From positions 1-60,267 of the forward strand of contig NZ_PJEO01000024.1 of the NCBI RefSeq assembly GCF_002843175.1: a DNA stretch of 60,267 nt, written 5' to 3'. Made by a program: the position numbers and the translations under genes. Under the pieces are notes generated by a model that ran no database searches, had not been told where the DNA came from, and saw nothing but the letters and a program-made list of their open reading frames with translations. Positions 18,164 through 28,423 of this stretch are shown piece by piece; positions within the stretch are counted from its first letter, which is position 1, and each line of letters starts with the position of its first letter. This stretch comes from Confluentibacter flavum. GTDB taxonomy: Bacteria; Bacteroidota; Bacteroidia; Flavobacteriales; Flavobacteriaceae.

Positions 18164-21100
18164 ATGCTGAATAAAAGCATCAAATTTTTAATAGAAAATA
18201 AACTCGTAGCTGTAATACTACTCGTCCTTTTCATAGGTTGGGGAACCGTAAACGCTCCTTTTAATTGGGATACAGGATTTTTACCAAGCAATCCCGTAGC
18301 TGTAGATGCTATTCCAGATATTGGCGAAAACCAACAAATTATATTCACCAAATGGGACGGTCGCTCACCTCAGGATATTGAAGACCAAATTACCTACCCA
18401 TTAACGACTTCCTTACTCGGTATCCCGGGTGTAAGGACTATTCGTAGTTCGTCTATGTTTGGCTTTTCAAGTATTTATATCATTTTTGAGGAAGATATAG
18501 AGTTTTACTGGAGCAGAAGTCGTATTCTGGAAAAACTCAATTCATTACCAAGCGGGTTATTGCCTGAAGGTGTTAATCCAGCTTTGGGTCCTGATGCTAC
18601 AGGATTAGGACAAATTTTTTGGTACACCTTAGAAGGTCGGGATGAAAATGGAAACGTAACAGGTGGTTGGGATTTACAAGAGTTACGTAGCATTCAAGAC
18701 TACTACGTAAAGTTTGCCTTGTCATCTGCAAGTGGTGTGTCTGAAGTAGCTTCTATTGGTGGTTACGTACAAGAGTATCAAGTAGATGTCAATCCTGAAT
18801 TGATGCGGCAATACAATATTGGGTTAAATCAGGTCGTAAAAGCGGTTAAGGAAAGCAACAAGGATATTGGCGCACAAACCATCGAAATCAACCAAGCCGA
18901 ATATTTAGTACGTGGTTTGGGTTATGTGAAATCCATTTCGGATATAGAAAACGCCGTGGTTACTTCCGAAGATTTTACATCAATACGTATAAAAGATATT
19001 GGAAAAGTCTCATTAGGTCCGGCAACACGGAGAGGAATTTTGGATAAAGGAGGCGCAGAAGTAGTGGGTGCCGTAGTTGTGGCTCGTTATGGTGCCAACC
19101 CAATGGAAGTCATTAACAATGTAAAAGAAAAGATTAACGAGTTAAGTTCAGGGTTGCCTTCAAAAGTATTAGCTGATGGTAGATCATCACAAGTCACAAT
19201 TGTTCCTTTTTATGATAGAACAGAACTTATTCAAGAAACATTAGGAACGCTCAACGAAGCCTTAACATTAGAAATTTTAATCACCATTCTGGTCATTATC
19301 GTTATGGTATTTAATCTTCGAGCATCGGTTTTGATTTCAGGTTTATTGCCTGTAGCGGTGCTCATGGTATTTATCGCAATGAAACTGTTTGGTGTCGATG
19401 CTAATATTGTGGCATTATCTGGTATTGCCATTGCTATTGGCACTATGGTGGATGTGGGGGTCATACTTTCTGAAAATGTCATAAGGCATTTAGATGAGGA
19501 TGAAAAGAAAAGTGAAAAGTTGCCTATCAATCAGGTAGTTTATAACGCCACTGCTGAAGTATCAGGCGCTATTGTTACCGCTGTAATGACAACCATTATA
19601 AGCTTTATTCCGGTATTTACGTTGATAGGTTCAGAAGGTAAACTATTTCGACCATTAGCATTTACTAAAACATTTGCTCTAGTAGCAGCTCTTTTTATCG
19701 CATTATTTTTAATTCCTCCATTTGCTGCCTTTATATTCAAAAAAGTAAACATAAGAAAAACAACTAGTTATGTATTAAATGGCATATTGATAATACTTGG
19801 TCTTATCATTATGATGTATGGTTATTGGATTGGGATTTTGCTTATTGGTTTCGGTATCACAGCCATTTGGTTTGCCATTACAGAGCGCGAGGCCTACAAT
19901 GTGTCTTTTTTTAAGTTTAATTTTTCATTAAACAAGAATACCATCAATATCATTTTATCGGCAGCAGCCATAGTATTCTTGTTAGCAGAATATTGGAGAC
20001 CATTAGGAGTAGGTAAAAGCTTTATTTTGAATCTCATTTTTGTCAGTATCATCTGTTTTGGATTTTTGGGAATTTTTGAACTGTTTCAAAAGTATTACCT
20101 CAAAATTTTAAATTGGGCTTTACACAATAGATTACTCTTTTTGACCATCCCGACTACGGTTCTTGTTTTGGGCTTTCTCATTATGAAAAATACAGGCAAA
20201 GAGTTTATGCCATCTTTAAACGAAGGCTCATTTCTGTTGATGCCAACCTCAATGCCACATGCTGGTGTAGAAGAAAACAAACGCGTGTTACAGCAATTGG
20301 ATATGGCTGTTGCCAGTATTCCAGAAATTGAAACCGTAGTAGGGAAAGCAGGTCGAGCAGAATCGGCTTTAGATCCTGCACCCTTATCCATGTATGAAAA
20401 TATGATTCAGTACAAACCTGAATATATGCTAACTGAAAACGGCGAACGCCAACGTTACAAAGTAAATGATGATGGTTTATTTGAATTGAAAGATGGACGT
20501 TATGTCGCAAATCCCAATAACTCGGAAGATGTCACCATGAGCGCAGTCGAAAGGTCTCAACTCATCCCAGACGATGATGGTGAATTATACCGCAATTGGC
20601 GACCAGAAATACAATCGCCAGACGATATTTGGAACGACATTGTAAAAGTTGCCAAATTGCCAGGTGTTACCTCAGCACCCAAACTACAACCTATTGAAAC
20701 GCGATTGGTAATGCTGCAAACAGGAATGCGCGCACCCATGGGCATTAAAGTCAAAGGTCAAGACCTAAAACAAATTGAAGCATTCGGGGTACAGTTAGAA
20801 AACATTTTAAAACAAGCAGAAGGTGTTAAGGATGAAGCTGTTTTTGCAGATCGTATTGTTGGAAAACCGTATTTGCTGATTGATATTGACAGAGAGAAAA
20901 TAGCACGCTATGGCATTTCAATACAAAATGTTCAAGATGTCTTATCAGTTGCTATTGGTGGCATGGTTTTAACCCAAACCGTTGAAGGTAGAGAACGTTA
21001 TGGTATACGGGTACGCTATCCAAGAGAATTACGTGCCAATCCAACCGAATTACAGCAAATCTATATCCCTGTTGAGAGAGGCAGTCCAGTACCGTTAAGC

Positions 21101-21925
21101 GAACTGGCAACCATTCGTTATGAACAAGGACCTCAAGTGATTAAAAGTGAAGACACCTTTTTGGTAGGCTATGTATTGTTTGACAAACTAGATGGTTTTG
21201 CAGAAGTAAATGTCGTTGAAAATGCACAAGCTTTAATTCAGCAAAAAATTGATAATGGCGAATTAATAGTACCTGAAGGGATTAACTATCAATTCACAGG
21301 AACGTATGAAAATCAGTTACGGGCAGAAAAGACCTTATCTGTGGTTGTGCCTTTAGCATTGTTGATTATCTTTTTGATTTTGTATTTTCAATTCCGTTCG
21401 GTTACAACATCATTAATGATTTTTACAGGTATTGCAGTCGCATTTGCAGGTGGTTTCATAATGATGTGGTTATATGGTCAAGAGTGGTTTATGAATTTTA
21501 GCCTGTTTGGGGAAAACTTACGAGATCTCTTTAACATGAAAGTCATCAACTTAAGTGTGGCTGTTTGGGTAGGCTTTATCGCCTTGTTTGGAATTGCTAC
21601 AGATGATGGCGTTGTTATGGGTACCTACCTCATGCAAACCTTTGATAAACAAAGCCCAACAGACAAGCATGAGATTCGTTCAGCAACGTTAGAGGCAGCA
21701 GGAAAACGTATTCGTCCATGCCTCATGACGACCGTTACCACAGTATTAGCATTACTTCCTGTTTTGACTTCAACAGGTAAGGGAAGTGACATCATGATAC
21801 CAATGGCAATCCCGATATTTGGAGGTATGATCATAGATATTACGTCATACTTTTTAGTTCCTGTATTGTTTAGTTGGAAAAAAGAATTTCAACTTAAGTG
21901 GCAAGGTAAAGAAAGTATCGTATAG
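18164..21925 (+). CDS. cusA: CusA/CzcA-type heavy-metal RND efflux pump
   Basis: 1253-aa inner-membrane proton-driven pump of the HME-RND group. Diagnostic segments are the N-terminal FPDIGENQ-like PVAVDAIPDIGENQ, WDGRSPQDIEDQITYPLTT, ALSGIAIAIGTMVDVGVILSE (TM4 with the conserved Asp/Glu) and GIATDDGVVMGTY near the C-terminus. Methionines around MLQTGMRAPMGIKVKG fit Cu(I)/Ag(I) handling. It is about 200 residues longer than E. coli CusA, mainly from an extra hydrophobic segment group near 520-650 and an enlarged periplasmic loop near 750-830. It heads a cluster with TolC, DUF305, CusB-like and HMA proteins. Metal specificity is inferred. Confidence 0.9.
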   Translation: MLNKSIKFLIENKLVAVILLVLFIGWGTVNAPFNWDTGFLPSNPVAVDAIPDIGENQQIIFTKWDGRSPQDIEDQITYPLTTSLLGIPGVRTIRSSSMFGFSSIYIIFEEDIEFYWSRSRILEKLNSLPSGLLPEGVNPALGPDATGLGQIFWYTLEGRDENGNVTGGWDLQELRSIQDYYVKFALSSASGVSEVASIGGYVQEYQVDVNPELMRQYNIGLNQVVKAVKESNKDIGAQTIEINQAEYLVRGLGYVKSISDIENAVVTSEDFTSIRIKDIGKVSLGPATRRGILDKGGAEVVGAVVVARYGANPMEVINNVKEKINELSSGLPSKVLADGRSSQVTIVPFYDRTELIQETLGTLNEALTLEILITILVIIVMVFNLRASVLISGLLPVAVLMVFIAMKLFGVDANIVALSGIAIAIGTMVDVGVILSENVIRHLDEDEKKSEKLPINQVVYNATAEVSGAIVTAVMTTIISFIPVFTLIGSEGKLFRPLAFTKTFALVAALFIALFLIPPFAAFIFKKVNIRKTTSYVLNGILIILGLIIMMYGYWIGILLIGFGITAIWFAITEREAYNVSFFKFNFSLNKNTINIILSAAAIVFLLAEYWRPLGVGKSFILNLIFVSIICFGFLGIFELFQKYYLKILNWALHNRLLFLTIPTTVLVLGFLIMKNTGKEFMPSLNEGSFLLMPTSMPHAGVEENKRVLQQLDMAVASIPEIETVVGKAGRAESALDPAPLSMYENMIQYKPEYMLTENGERQRYKVNDDGLFELKDGRYVANPNNSEDVTMSAVERSQLIPDDDGELYRNWRPEIQSPDDIWNDIVKVAKLPGVTSAPKLQPIETRLVMLQTGMRAPMGIKVKGQDLKQIEAFGVQLENILKQAEGVKDEAVFADRIVGKPYLLIDIDREKIARYGISIQNVQDVLSVAIGGMVLTQTVEGRERYGIRVRYPRELRANPTELQQIYIPVERGSPVPLSELATIRYEQGPQVIKSEDTFLVGYVLFDKLDGFAEVNVVENAQALIQQKIDNGELIVPEGINYQFTGTYENQLRAEKTLSVVVPLALLIIFLILYFQFRSVTTSLMIFTGIAVAFAGGFIMMWLYGQEWFMNFSLFGENLRDLFNMKVINLSVAVWVGFIALFGIATDDGVVMGTYLMQTFDKQSPTDKHEIRSATLEAAGKRIRPCLMTTVTTVLALLPVLTSTGKGSDIMIPMAIPIFGGMIIDITSYFLVPVLFSWKKEFQLKWQGKESIV

Positions 21926-21941
21926 ATTAAAAAATGTAAAA

Positions 21942-23183
21942 ATGAATTACTATAATAAACATATCCTATTTAAAGCGGTCTTTGTTCTTTGTTCTTTGAT
22001 CTTTTCTCTAATAGGAAATGCCCAACAATTAGAACCTTTGATTGAGGAGGCATTAAAAAACAATCCGGAAATTCAAAAATTTGAATTACAATACAATATG
22101 GCTTCCGAAAAAGTTAATGAAGTCAACACCTTGCCCGACACCGAATTTGGCGTAGGCTATTTTGTGAGCGAACCCGAAACTAGAACAGGCGCACAACGTT
22201 TTAGGGTATCTGCAAAACAAATGCTGCCGTGGTTTGGTACCATTACTTCACGAGAAAATTATGTAAGTGCTTTGGCAGATGCAAAATATGAGGATATTGC
22301 CATTGCCAAGAGAAAATTAATGGCTTCAGTATCGCAATCCTATTATAATTTATACGCCAATAAAGCAAAGCAAGATGTATTAAGAGAAAATATTAACTTA
22401 CTTAAAACTTATGAAACATTGGCATTAACATCCGTTGAAGTAGGTAAAGCATCCGCAGTAGATGTATTGCGATTGCAGATGCGCCAGAACGAGTTAGAAC
22501 AACTAAAACAAGTTTTGGAACTACAATATTTAACAGAACAAACCGCTTTCAATAAGCTTTTGAATAGGGATAAAGATATTACAATCCATGTAATTGATGA
22601 TTTGATAATCCCTTCAGAAGATTTTGAAAGCAACAATGACAATTTATCATTACATCCTGAATTAATTAAATACGATAAACTCTTTCAATCTGTAGAGCAA
22701 TCTGAATTAGTGAACCAAAAAGAAAGCAGTCCTATGATTGGTTTTGGATTGGATTACATCAGTGTAGAACAACGACCCGATATGAATTTTAGTGATAACG
22801 GAAAAGACATTGTAATGCCCATGGTATCATTTTCCATACCTATATTCAACAACAAATACAAATCGCAAACCAAACAAAATGAGTTGCAACAACAAGAAAT
22901 AACCGCACAAAAACAAGAACGATTAAATACTTTGGAAACACTTCTAGATAAAGCTATTAATGAGCGTATGTCGGCAAGAATAAGTTATAAAATTCAAGCT
23001 AAAAACTTACAACAAGCAAAGGATGCCGAGGAGATTCTCATCAAAAGTTACGAAACAGGAACTATTAAGTTTAATGATGTACTGGATATTCAGGAGTTGC
23101 AACTAAAATTTCAAATGAACCAGATTGAAGCTATTAAAAACTTCTATGTTCAGAGTACAATTATTAATTATTTAATTCAGTAA
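21942..23183 (+). CDS. TolC-family outer-membrane efflux protein
   Basis: 413-aa outer-membrane factor with an N-terminal signal peptide (about 1-27, ending GNAQQ) and long amphipathic alpha-helical repeats typical of TolC/CusC. It would form the outer channel of the RND efflux complex with the neighbouring pump and adaptor. It starts 16 bp after the pump gene. It is shorter than E. coli CusC but normal for Bacteroidota versions. Confidence 0.87.
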   Translation: MNYYNKHILFKAVFVLCSLIFSLIGNAQQLEPLIEEALKNNPEIQKFELQYNMASEKVNEVNTLPDTEFGVGYFVSEPETRTGAQRFRVSAKQMLPWFGTITSRENYVSALADAKYEDIAIAKRKLMASVSQSYYNLYANKAKQDVLRENINLLKTYETLALTSVEVGKASAVDVLRLQMRQNELEQLKQVLELQYLTEQTAFNKLLNRDKDITIHVIDDLIIPSEDFESNNDNLSLHPELIKYDKLFQSVEQSELVNQKESSPMIGFGLDYISVEQRPDMNFSDNGKDIVMPMVSFSIPIFNNKYKSQTKQNELQQQEITAQKQERLNTLETLLDKAINERMSARISYKIQAKNLQQAKDAEEILIKSYETGTIKFNDVLDIQELQLKFQMNQIEAIKNFYVQSTIINYLIQ

Positions 23184-23295
23184 AAGGAAGCACATTTACA
23201 AAATAAAACCAATGACAAACAATGCATAATTAAACTTTATCAATATAGACATAATGATTGCTATGCAAATTTCAATCTTTTAAAATCAAAATAAA

Positions 23296-23769
23296 ATGGA
23301 GAATTCAAAACAAAATAATAATTACAAAACATTCTTTTTAATGTTGGCTTGCTCATTTATAGCCATGTACATCACAATGTATCTAAATACCTATACCATA
23401 GACCAAGTATATTTTAGTTTAACACGTTTTTACATGACCTGTTTAGGGATTTCAACCATGGCAGTAATTATGTGGTTTTTTATGCGAAAAATGTATAAGA
23501 ACAAGAAAAAAAATATAGCAATTTTTGTTGGGAGCTTTATACTATTCGTTAGTGCATTCGGTTTAGTTAGAGCGCAAAAACCAATTATTGGTGACGTGCT
23601 TTGGTTGAAAGGTATGATTCCGCATCATTCCATTGCTATTTTAACCAGTGAAAGAGCTGATATTCAAGACCCAGAGGTTAAAAAACTGGCAGAAGACATT
23701 ATTAAAGCACAGAAAAAAGAAATTGAGGAAATGAAAGTAATGATAAAACGTTTAGAAAATGAAAAATAA
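23296..23769 (+). CDS. DUF305 family membrane protein
   Basis: 157-aa protein with two or three N-terminal hydrophobic segments (about 12-32, 42-63, 74-92) followed by a short DUF305 helix region containing GMIPHHSIAI (His110, His111) and a charged C-terminal helix. DUF305 proteins bind metal in a ferritin-like helical fold and often sit in copper-resistance loci, which agrees with this position between TolC and the CusB-like adaptor. It overlaps the adaptor start by 11 bases. Function in detail is unknown. Confidence 0.8.
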   Translation: MENSKQNNNYKTFFLMLACSFIAMYITMYLNTYTIDQVYFSLTRFYMTCLGISTMAVIMWFFMRKMYKNKKKNIAIFVGSFILFVSAFGLVRAQKPIIGDVLWLKGMIPHHSIAILTSERADIQDPEVKKLAEDIIKAQKKEIEEMKVMIKRLENEK

Positions 23770-25525
23770 CAAAATAGTCATATATATTGGTCTATTCACC
23801 ATTGGTATCCTTTTAGGCTGGTTACTTTTTGGACATTCTACCAATGAAAAAAAAGAACATAATCACGATGCATTAACAGAAACGAATCAAATGTGGACCT
23901 GTTCTATGCACCCGCAGATTATGCAACCAGAACCTGGCGATTGCCCTATTTGTGGTATGGATTTAATCCCTGCTGAAAGTGGTAATGATGGGTTGTTAGC
24001 AGACCAATTCAAGCTAACAGACAATGCCATGGCTCTAGCCAATATTCAAACCACAGTTGTAGGTAAGGGCATGGTAGAAGATCATGTTATGAAACTATCA
24101 GGTAAAATTGCTGAAAATGAAGAGGCCAATGCTGTACAGGTCAGTTATTTTTCAGGAAGAATTGAACAATTGCATGTTAATTTCACAGGTGAAGAAATAA
24201 ATAAAGGTCAGCTACTGGCATCCATATATTCTCCAGAATTATATGCAGCACAACAAGAACTCCTTACGGCAGCATCTTTAAAAGAATCGCAACCTGCATT
24301 ATACAACGCTGTGCGTAATAAATTAAAATTATGGAAGCTCTCTGAAAATCAAATAAATCAAATTGAAGAAACAGGCAAAGTAAAAGAAAACCTCCCAGTT
24401 TATGCTACAGTTTCAGGTACAGTAACTGAAAAATTGGTACAGCAAGGCGATTATATAAAACAAGGGCAACCCTTATTAAAAATTGCCAATCTCAATTCGG
24501 TTTGGGCACAGTTTGATGTCTATGAAAACCAAATAGATCAATTTAAAAAAGGACAAGAGGTAACAGTTACGACAAATGCCTCTCCCAATAGAGAATTTAA
24601 AGGGAACGTAGATTTTATAGACCCTATTTTAAATACCAAAACACGTACTGTAACCTTGCGAGTTGTATTGAATAATCAAAACGAGGTATTTAAACCAGGC
24701 ATGTTTGTGCAAGCCATGATTGAAGGGACTCTAGTTAATAAAACAGATATTTTAACTATTCCATCGTCAGCTGTATTATGGACAGGAGAACGCTCTGTAG
24801 TGTATATAAAAACCAATCCAAACCAGCCTGTTTTTGAAATGCGTGAAATAAAATTAGGCAATAAAATTGGGGATAATTATGAAGTTTTGGAAGGATTGGA
24901 TCATAGCAACGAAATTGTAACAAATGGCACTTTTACAGTGGATGCCGCTGCACAACTTCAAGGCAAAAAGTCTATGATGAATAAAACAGGTGGTAAAGTG
25001 ACGACTGGCCACGAAGGTCATTTGGGGATGGAAAATACCTCTTTAAATGCTACAGACAATCATGAACGCATTAAAGTATCTTCAGATTTTCAAAATCAAT
25101 TAAAAACAGTTTTAAACGATTATATAAAATTGAAAGATGTATTGGCTAAGGATGATTCAAAAAACGTATTGGTAGAATCAAAAAGATTATTGAATAATCT
25201 GTCTAAAGTTGACATGAAACAATTAACAGATAATAAGGCACATACCCATTGGATGTCGTTAGAAAAAGAGATAAAAACATCGGCAACATCTATTTCCAAA
25301 ACGTCAAATATCAAAGAGCAAAGAAACCATTTCAAACACCTGTCCTCACATTTAATTAATGCCGTTCAGTTGTTTGGTGTCAATGAAAAAGTCTATGTAG
25401 AATTTTGTCCCATGGCAGATAATAACAAAGGCGCTTATTGGTTAAGTAAAGAAGAAATAGTAATCAACCCCTATTTTGGCGATAAGATGCTAACCTGTGG
25501 AGAAGTAAAACAAGTAATAGAATAA
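23759..25525 (+). CDS. cusB: CusB-type RND periplasmic adaptor with HMBD and DUF3347 domains
   Basis: 588-aa adaptor that links the RND pump to the TolC channel and delivers metal. A signal anchor (5-25) is followed by a heavy-metal-binding domain with Cys48, His51, Cys62 and Cys65 (MWTCSMHP, CPICGMD). Next are the HlyD-like hairpin, lipoyl and beta-barrel domains (about 85-410) and a C-terminal DUF3347 helical domain (about 430-588) with FCPMADNNKGAYWLS and CGEVKQ, likely a second copper site. Overlap with the DUF305 gene indicates coupled translation. Confidence 0.88.
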   Translation: MKNNKIVIYIGLFTIGILLGWLLFGHSTNEKKEHNHDALTETNQMWTCSMHPQIMQPEPGDCPICGMDLIPAESGNDGLLADQFKLTDNAMALANIQTTVVGKGMVEDHVMKLSGKIAENEEANAVQVSYFSGRIEQLHVNFTGEEINKGQLLASIYSPELYAAQQELLTAASLKESQPALYNAVRNKLKLWKLSENQINQIEETGKVKENLPVYATVSGTVTEKLVQQGDYIKQGQPLLKIANLNSVWAQFDVYENQIDQFKKGQEVTVTTNASPNREFKGNVDFIDPILNTKTRTVTLRVVLNNQNEVFKPGMFVQAMIEGTLVNKTDILTIPSSAVLWTGERSVVYIKTNPNQPVFEMREIKLGNKIGDNYEVLEGLDHSNEIVTNGTFTVDAAAQLQGKKSMMNKTGGKVTTGHEGHLGMENTSLNATDNHERIKVSSDFQNQLKTVLNDYIKLKDVLAKDDSKNVLVESKRLLNNLSKVDMKQLTDNKAHTHWMSLEKEIKTSATSISKTSNIKEQRNHFKHLSSHLINAVQLFGVNEKVYVEFCPMADNNKGAYWLSKEEIVINPYFGDKMLTCGEVKQVIE

Positions 25526-25558
25526 GTAAAATCAATTATTAACAATTAAATTTTAACA

Positions 25559-25960
25559 ATGAAACAAGTAATTTTAAGTATAGCTGTAATAGTGACTATG
25601 GGTTTAACAAGTTGTAAAGACAATACCAAACAAGAAACAGAAGGAACAACTACTATCGAAGCCTCTAAAGATATGGCTACAACAAACATCTCTTTTGGTG
25701 TAAGAGGAAACTGTGAAATGTGCAAAACCACTATCGAAAAGGCCGCAAATGGTGTTGCAGGTGTCGTTAATGCCAATTGGGATGTTGATAAAAAGAAAAT
25801 TGATGTATCATTTGATGACACCAAAACAGATGCCATGGCTATTCATAAAGCGATTGCAACATCGGGTTATGATACCGAAAAAGTTGCAGGAATCGAAGAT
25901 GCTTATAACAATTTACCTAGTTGTTGTAAATACGACCATGATATGATGATGAATCAATAA
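25559..25960 (+). CDS. HMA-domain lipoprotein (periplasmic metallochaperone-like)
   Basis: 133-aa protein with a lipobox LTSC (Cys19) and a single heavy-metal-associated domain (about 42-112) whose binding loop is GNCEMCKTTIE (Cys52, Cys55). The usual GMTCxxC methionine is replaced by Asn. The tail carries CC and a His/Met-rich end (KYDHDMMMNQ) that could bind more metal. It is probably a membrane-tethered carrier passing copper to the efflux adaptor. It is the last gene of the cluster, 33 bp after the adaptor. Confidence 0.82.
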   Translation: MKQVILSIAVIVTMGLTSCKDNTKQETEGTTTIEASKDMATTNISFGVRGNCEMCKTTIEKAANGVAGVVNANWDVDKKKIDVSFDDTKTDAMAIHKAIATSGYDTEKVAGIEDAYNNLPSCCKYDHDMMMNQ

Positions 25961-26046
25961 GTTGGATGGAAAGTGGGTAACCATTTTAATAATGATAATT
26001 AGATTAACAGATTAATGGTCTTTTTAGCTTTTGGAATAAAAATAAA

Positions 26047-26060
26047 AAGAAGCCGTCTCA
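26047..26060 (+). repeat. IS1182 left terminal inverted repeat
   Basis: AAGAAGCCGTCTCA is the exact reverse complement of 27769-27782. Confidence 0.85.
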
Positions 26061-26086
26061 ATACTAAAATTTGAGGCGGTTTTTTT
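26051..26086 (+). terminator. Terminator-like hairpin in the left IS end
   Basis: AGCCGTCTCA (26051-26060) pairs with TGAGGCGGTT (26072-26081) through two G-U pairs and is followed by a T run to 26086. It would stop transcription entering the IS from the copper cluster. Confidence 0.65.
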
Positions 26087-26141
26087 ATTTGATGATATTT
26101 TGATAAAACATTTTAATTTTAAAATGAGGGCAAAATTGCGT

Positions 26142-27687
26142 TTAAGCGGCAATTTTCTTTCTTAAATTGTGCGCAATTGCCATTAAACCGAACTCTAATT
26201 CTGTTTTTTCGATTCCTTTTAATGAAAACCGTCTAAAATTATGGTTGTGTTTGAGTTGGGCAAATACAGGTTCTACATCGGCCATGCGCTGTTTTCTTTT
26301 TTATAATCCTGTTTCGCTTGTGAGGAGTTCCCTGATTTTTTCTTTGTGCCTTTCAAGGTTGTGGTTTCGTTCTATGGTTCGATTTCCTTGTGCCTTAAAA
26401 CACTGACCCCGTAATGGGCAACCTTCACAGTTTGTGGTCCCATAGTGTGATAAGTGCTGTATGTATCCAGCTTCGGTAGTTCGTCTGCTTTGATGGGTTT
26501 TATGCATTTTTTGTCCCATTGGACATACATAATAATCTTCTTCTTGATTATAATGTAGATTTTCCTTGCTAAAGGGTTTATGCTTTTTTTGATAATTCTT
26601 GCCTCGTTCCTTATCAAAGGTATTGTACTTCACATAAGGCGTTAGGCCTTGCTCTTGAAGGTAATCGTAGTTCTCTTCACTTCGATAGCCTGCATCGGCA
26701 GTGATGTCTTCCATTTCTTGAAAAACCTCTTCTCCATAGGTTTCTTTTAGGTTTTCCAAATGTGGTTTTAGGGTTTTGGTGTCTGTTGGATTTTGGTGCA
26801 ATGTATAGTTTACTATGATCTGGTTCTCGGTCGATATTTGGGCATTGTAGCCTGGTTTAAGTTGCCCGTTCTGCATATGGTCTTCTTTCATGCGCATAAA
26901 AGTGGCATCGGTGTCGGTCTTGCTATACGATTTTCTTTCGCCTAAAATAGCCTCCTGCTCTTGATATTTTTCAAGATTCTTCTCAAAGTTTTGCTTGATG
27001 TAATGAAGTTTCGCTTTGGATTTTGATGAAGCTTTTTCGTTCCCAGCTAGTTTGGCATCTATTTGCTCTACTGTTTTTTGGATAGTTTCTCTATTGATTT
27101 CCTTGAACTCGGGCGGTTCTGGATTGGGGCCATCGTCGTTGGAGATACTTTGGGCATAATTCCATAAGTCTTCCAATTGGGTAAGCATTTTGGTTTTTGC
27201 TTGTCTTGATGCTATTTCCCCAAACAAAGGTATATCTACCTGCCTGGGCCTCTATTTTTGTGCCATCTGTGTAAATTTGTTTCAACGAAATAAATCCTTC
27301 TGATGCCAACATTAAAACCACTTGTATAAAAATTTCTTTAAAACTGTCCTTAAGCTTGTTGCTCCTGAATCGATTGTTTGTATTATGGTCAACAATGGCC
27401 ATGCCAGTGAGCCACATAAAATTGATGTTCTCCCTAACGGCCAGTTCAATCTTTCGGGAAGAATAGATGTTGGTCATGTAGGCATAAAGCATCACCTTGA
27501 GCAACATTTTTGGATGGTAACCTGGATTGCCCTCTTTGCTGTATGCTTTTAATAAGGGTTGGATATTGATTGATTCAACAACTTGGTCAACTACCCGAAC
27601 TGGATGTTTATCAGAAATAAAATCGTCAAACGAATAAGGTAAAAGTGTGGTCTGTCGCTGATTATAATGTTTGAAATTAATATGTAA
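26142..27687 (-). pseudogene. IS1182 family transposase, broken by a frameshift and a stop
   Basis: Three pieces join into one IS1182 transposase. The N-terminal part (27687 down to about 27200) reads HYNQRQTTLLPYSFDDF, then SDKHPVRVVD and FRSNKLKDSFKEIF, ending TDGTKIEAQAGRYTFVWG. Near the five-A run at 27194-27198 one extra base shifts the frame to KTKMLTQLEDLW, which continues to 26301. There an in-frame TAA interrupts before QRMADVEPVFAQLKHNHNF, and the frame ends at 26142 (RKKIAA). No ATG is present at the expected N-terminus either. The copy cannot make a full transposase unless recoded, and IS1182 elements are not known to need frameshifting. Confidence 0.85.
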
Positions 27688-27750
27688 TCATCTGTAAATC
27701 AGTTATAAATATAGCGTAAAACACTATTTTATCCAAGAAAAAAAACACAA

Positions 27751-27778
27751 AAAAACCGCCTCAAGTTGTGAGACGGCT
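27751..27778 (-). terminator. Terminator-like hairpin in the right IS end
   Basis: Mirror of the left structure: AACCGCCTCA (27754-27763) pairs with TGAGACGGCT (27769-27778), and the run of A at 27751-27755 is a T run on the minus strand. Confidence 0.6.
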
Positions 27779-27782
27779 TCTT
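27769..27782 (-). repeat. IS1182 right terminal inverted repeat
   Basis: Exact reverse complement of 26047-26060. It ends 6 bp before the GCGGAGAAAGAGG motif. Confidence 0.85.
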
Positions 27783-27788
27783 CCTTTT

Positions 27789-27883
27789 GCGGAGAAAGAG
27801 GAACTATCCGTAATCTTACTTTTACCTATTTTATTGGGTTTATGGCAGGTCTTTCTGGGTATATACGCACCGAATTACGCACC
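27789..27883 (+). other. Att-like site 1: core motif plus 12-bp-period direct repeat
   Basis: GCGGAGAAAGAGG (27789-27801) resembles the reverse complement of the 3' end of a serine tRNA, a common target of tyrosine recombinases. It is followed 75 bp on by two TACGCACC units 12 bp apart (27864, 27876). The same two-part layout recurs at 34182-34256 and 36347-36439. Interpretation as an attachment site is an inference; no integrase gene is present nearby. Confidence 0.45.
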
Positions 27884-28423
27884 TCATTTTATTTATTAAT
27901 CTAATTGTATTCAAAACACGCTATATTATCCCAAAAAGCATAAAGTATTTTTCTCTAAATCAATTTCGATAGTTTACTTTTAATAGAATATATCAACTTT
28001 CAGTTTAGCTTTTAGCGTTTTTTTAAACCTCTTTTTGAGAAATATTAATTCTTACTTGTGTTTAAATTCAATACCCAAATGCCTAAATGAGTAGAAAACG
28101 GTTTGGTTAGAAGTTATCACTTTTTACTCGATTTGCCCGCTATTTTCACTTAACCGATGTTAGCCTTTCGTTATTTTTATATTCTTTTATTGTATTCAAT
28201 CCAAGGCCAGCGAAAATGCCTTCTTATATACTTCTTATGTTGAGCCCATAAATGTATATTTCTTTCTCTAATATAGTCTATATATTAGTTTTTAGAGTAC
28301 CCCATCTATCCATTTATAAGTGATTACACTAAAAAAAAGAGAATAAATTTCATTATTTTGAGCCGGAAATAGAACTATTAAGGATCAAGCAAATTCAGGA
28401 GGGGGAATTACATTAATAAAAAA

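Larger units (their letters stand above)
26047..27782. mobile_element. IS1182-family insertion sequence, inactive
   Basis: A 14-bp perfect terminal inverted repeat (AAGAAGCCGTCTCA at 26047-26060 and its complement at 27769-27782) bounds one IS1182-type transposase on the minus strand that is broken twice. No target-site duplication could be recognised. Each end also folds into a terminator-like hairpin. It lies between the copper cluster and the sulfite-reduction block. Confidence 0.85.

Noticed and set aside
20557-20754. Short minus-strand frames across cusA
   Set aside because: Several such frames exist under this long gene; none has a credible product or start.
27194-27198. Programmed frameshifting in the IS1182 transposase
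   Set aside because: The shift is at an A-run, but the same gene also has an in-frame TAA and lacks an ATG, so decay is the simpler reading.
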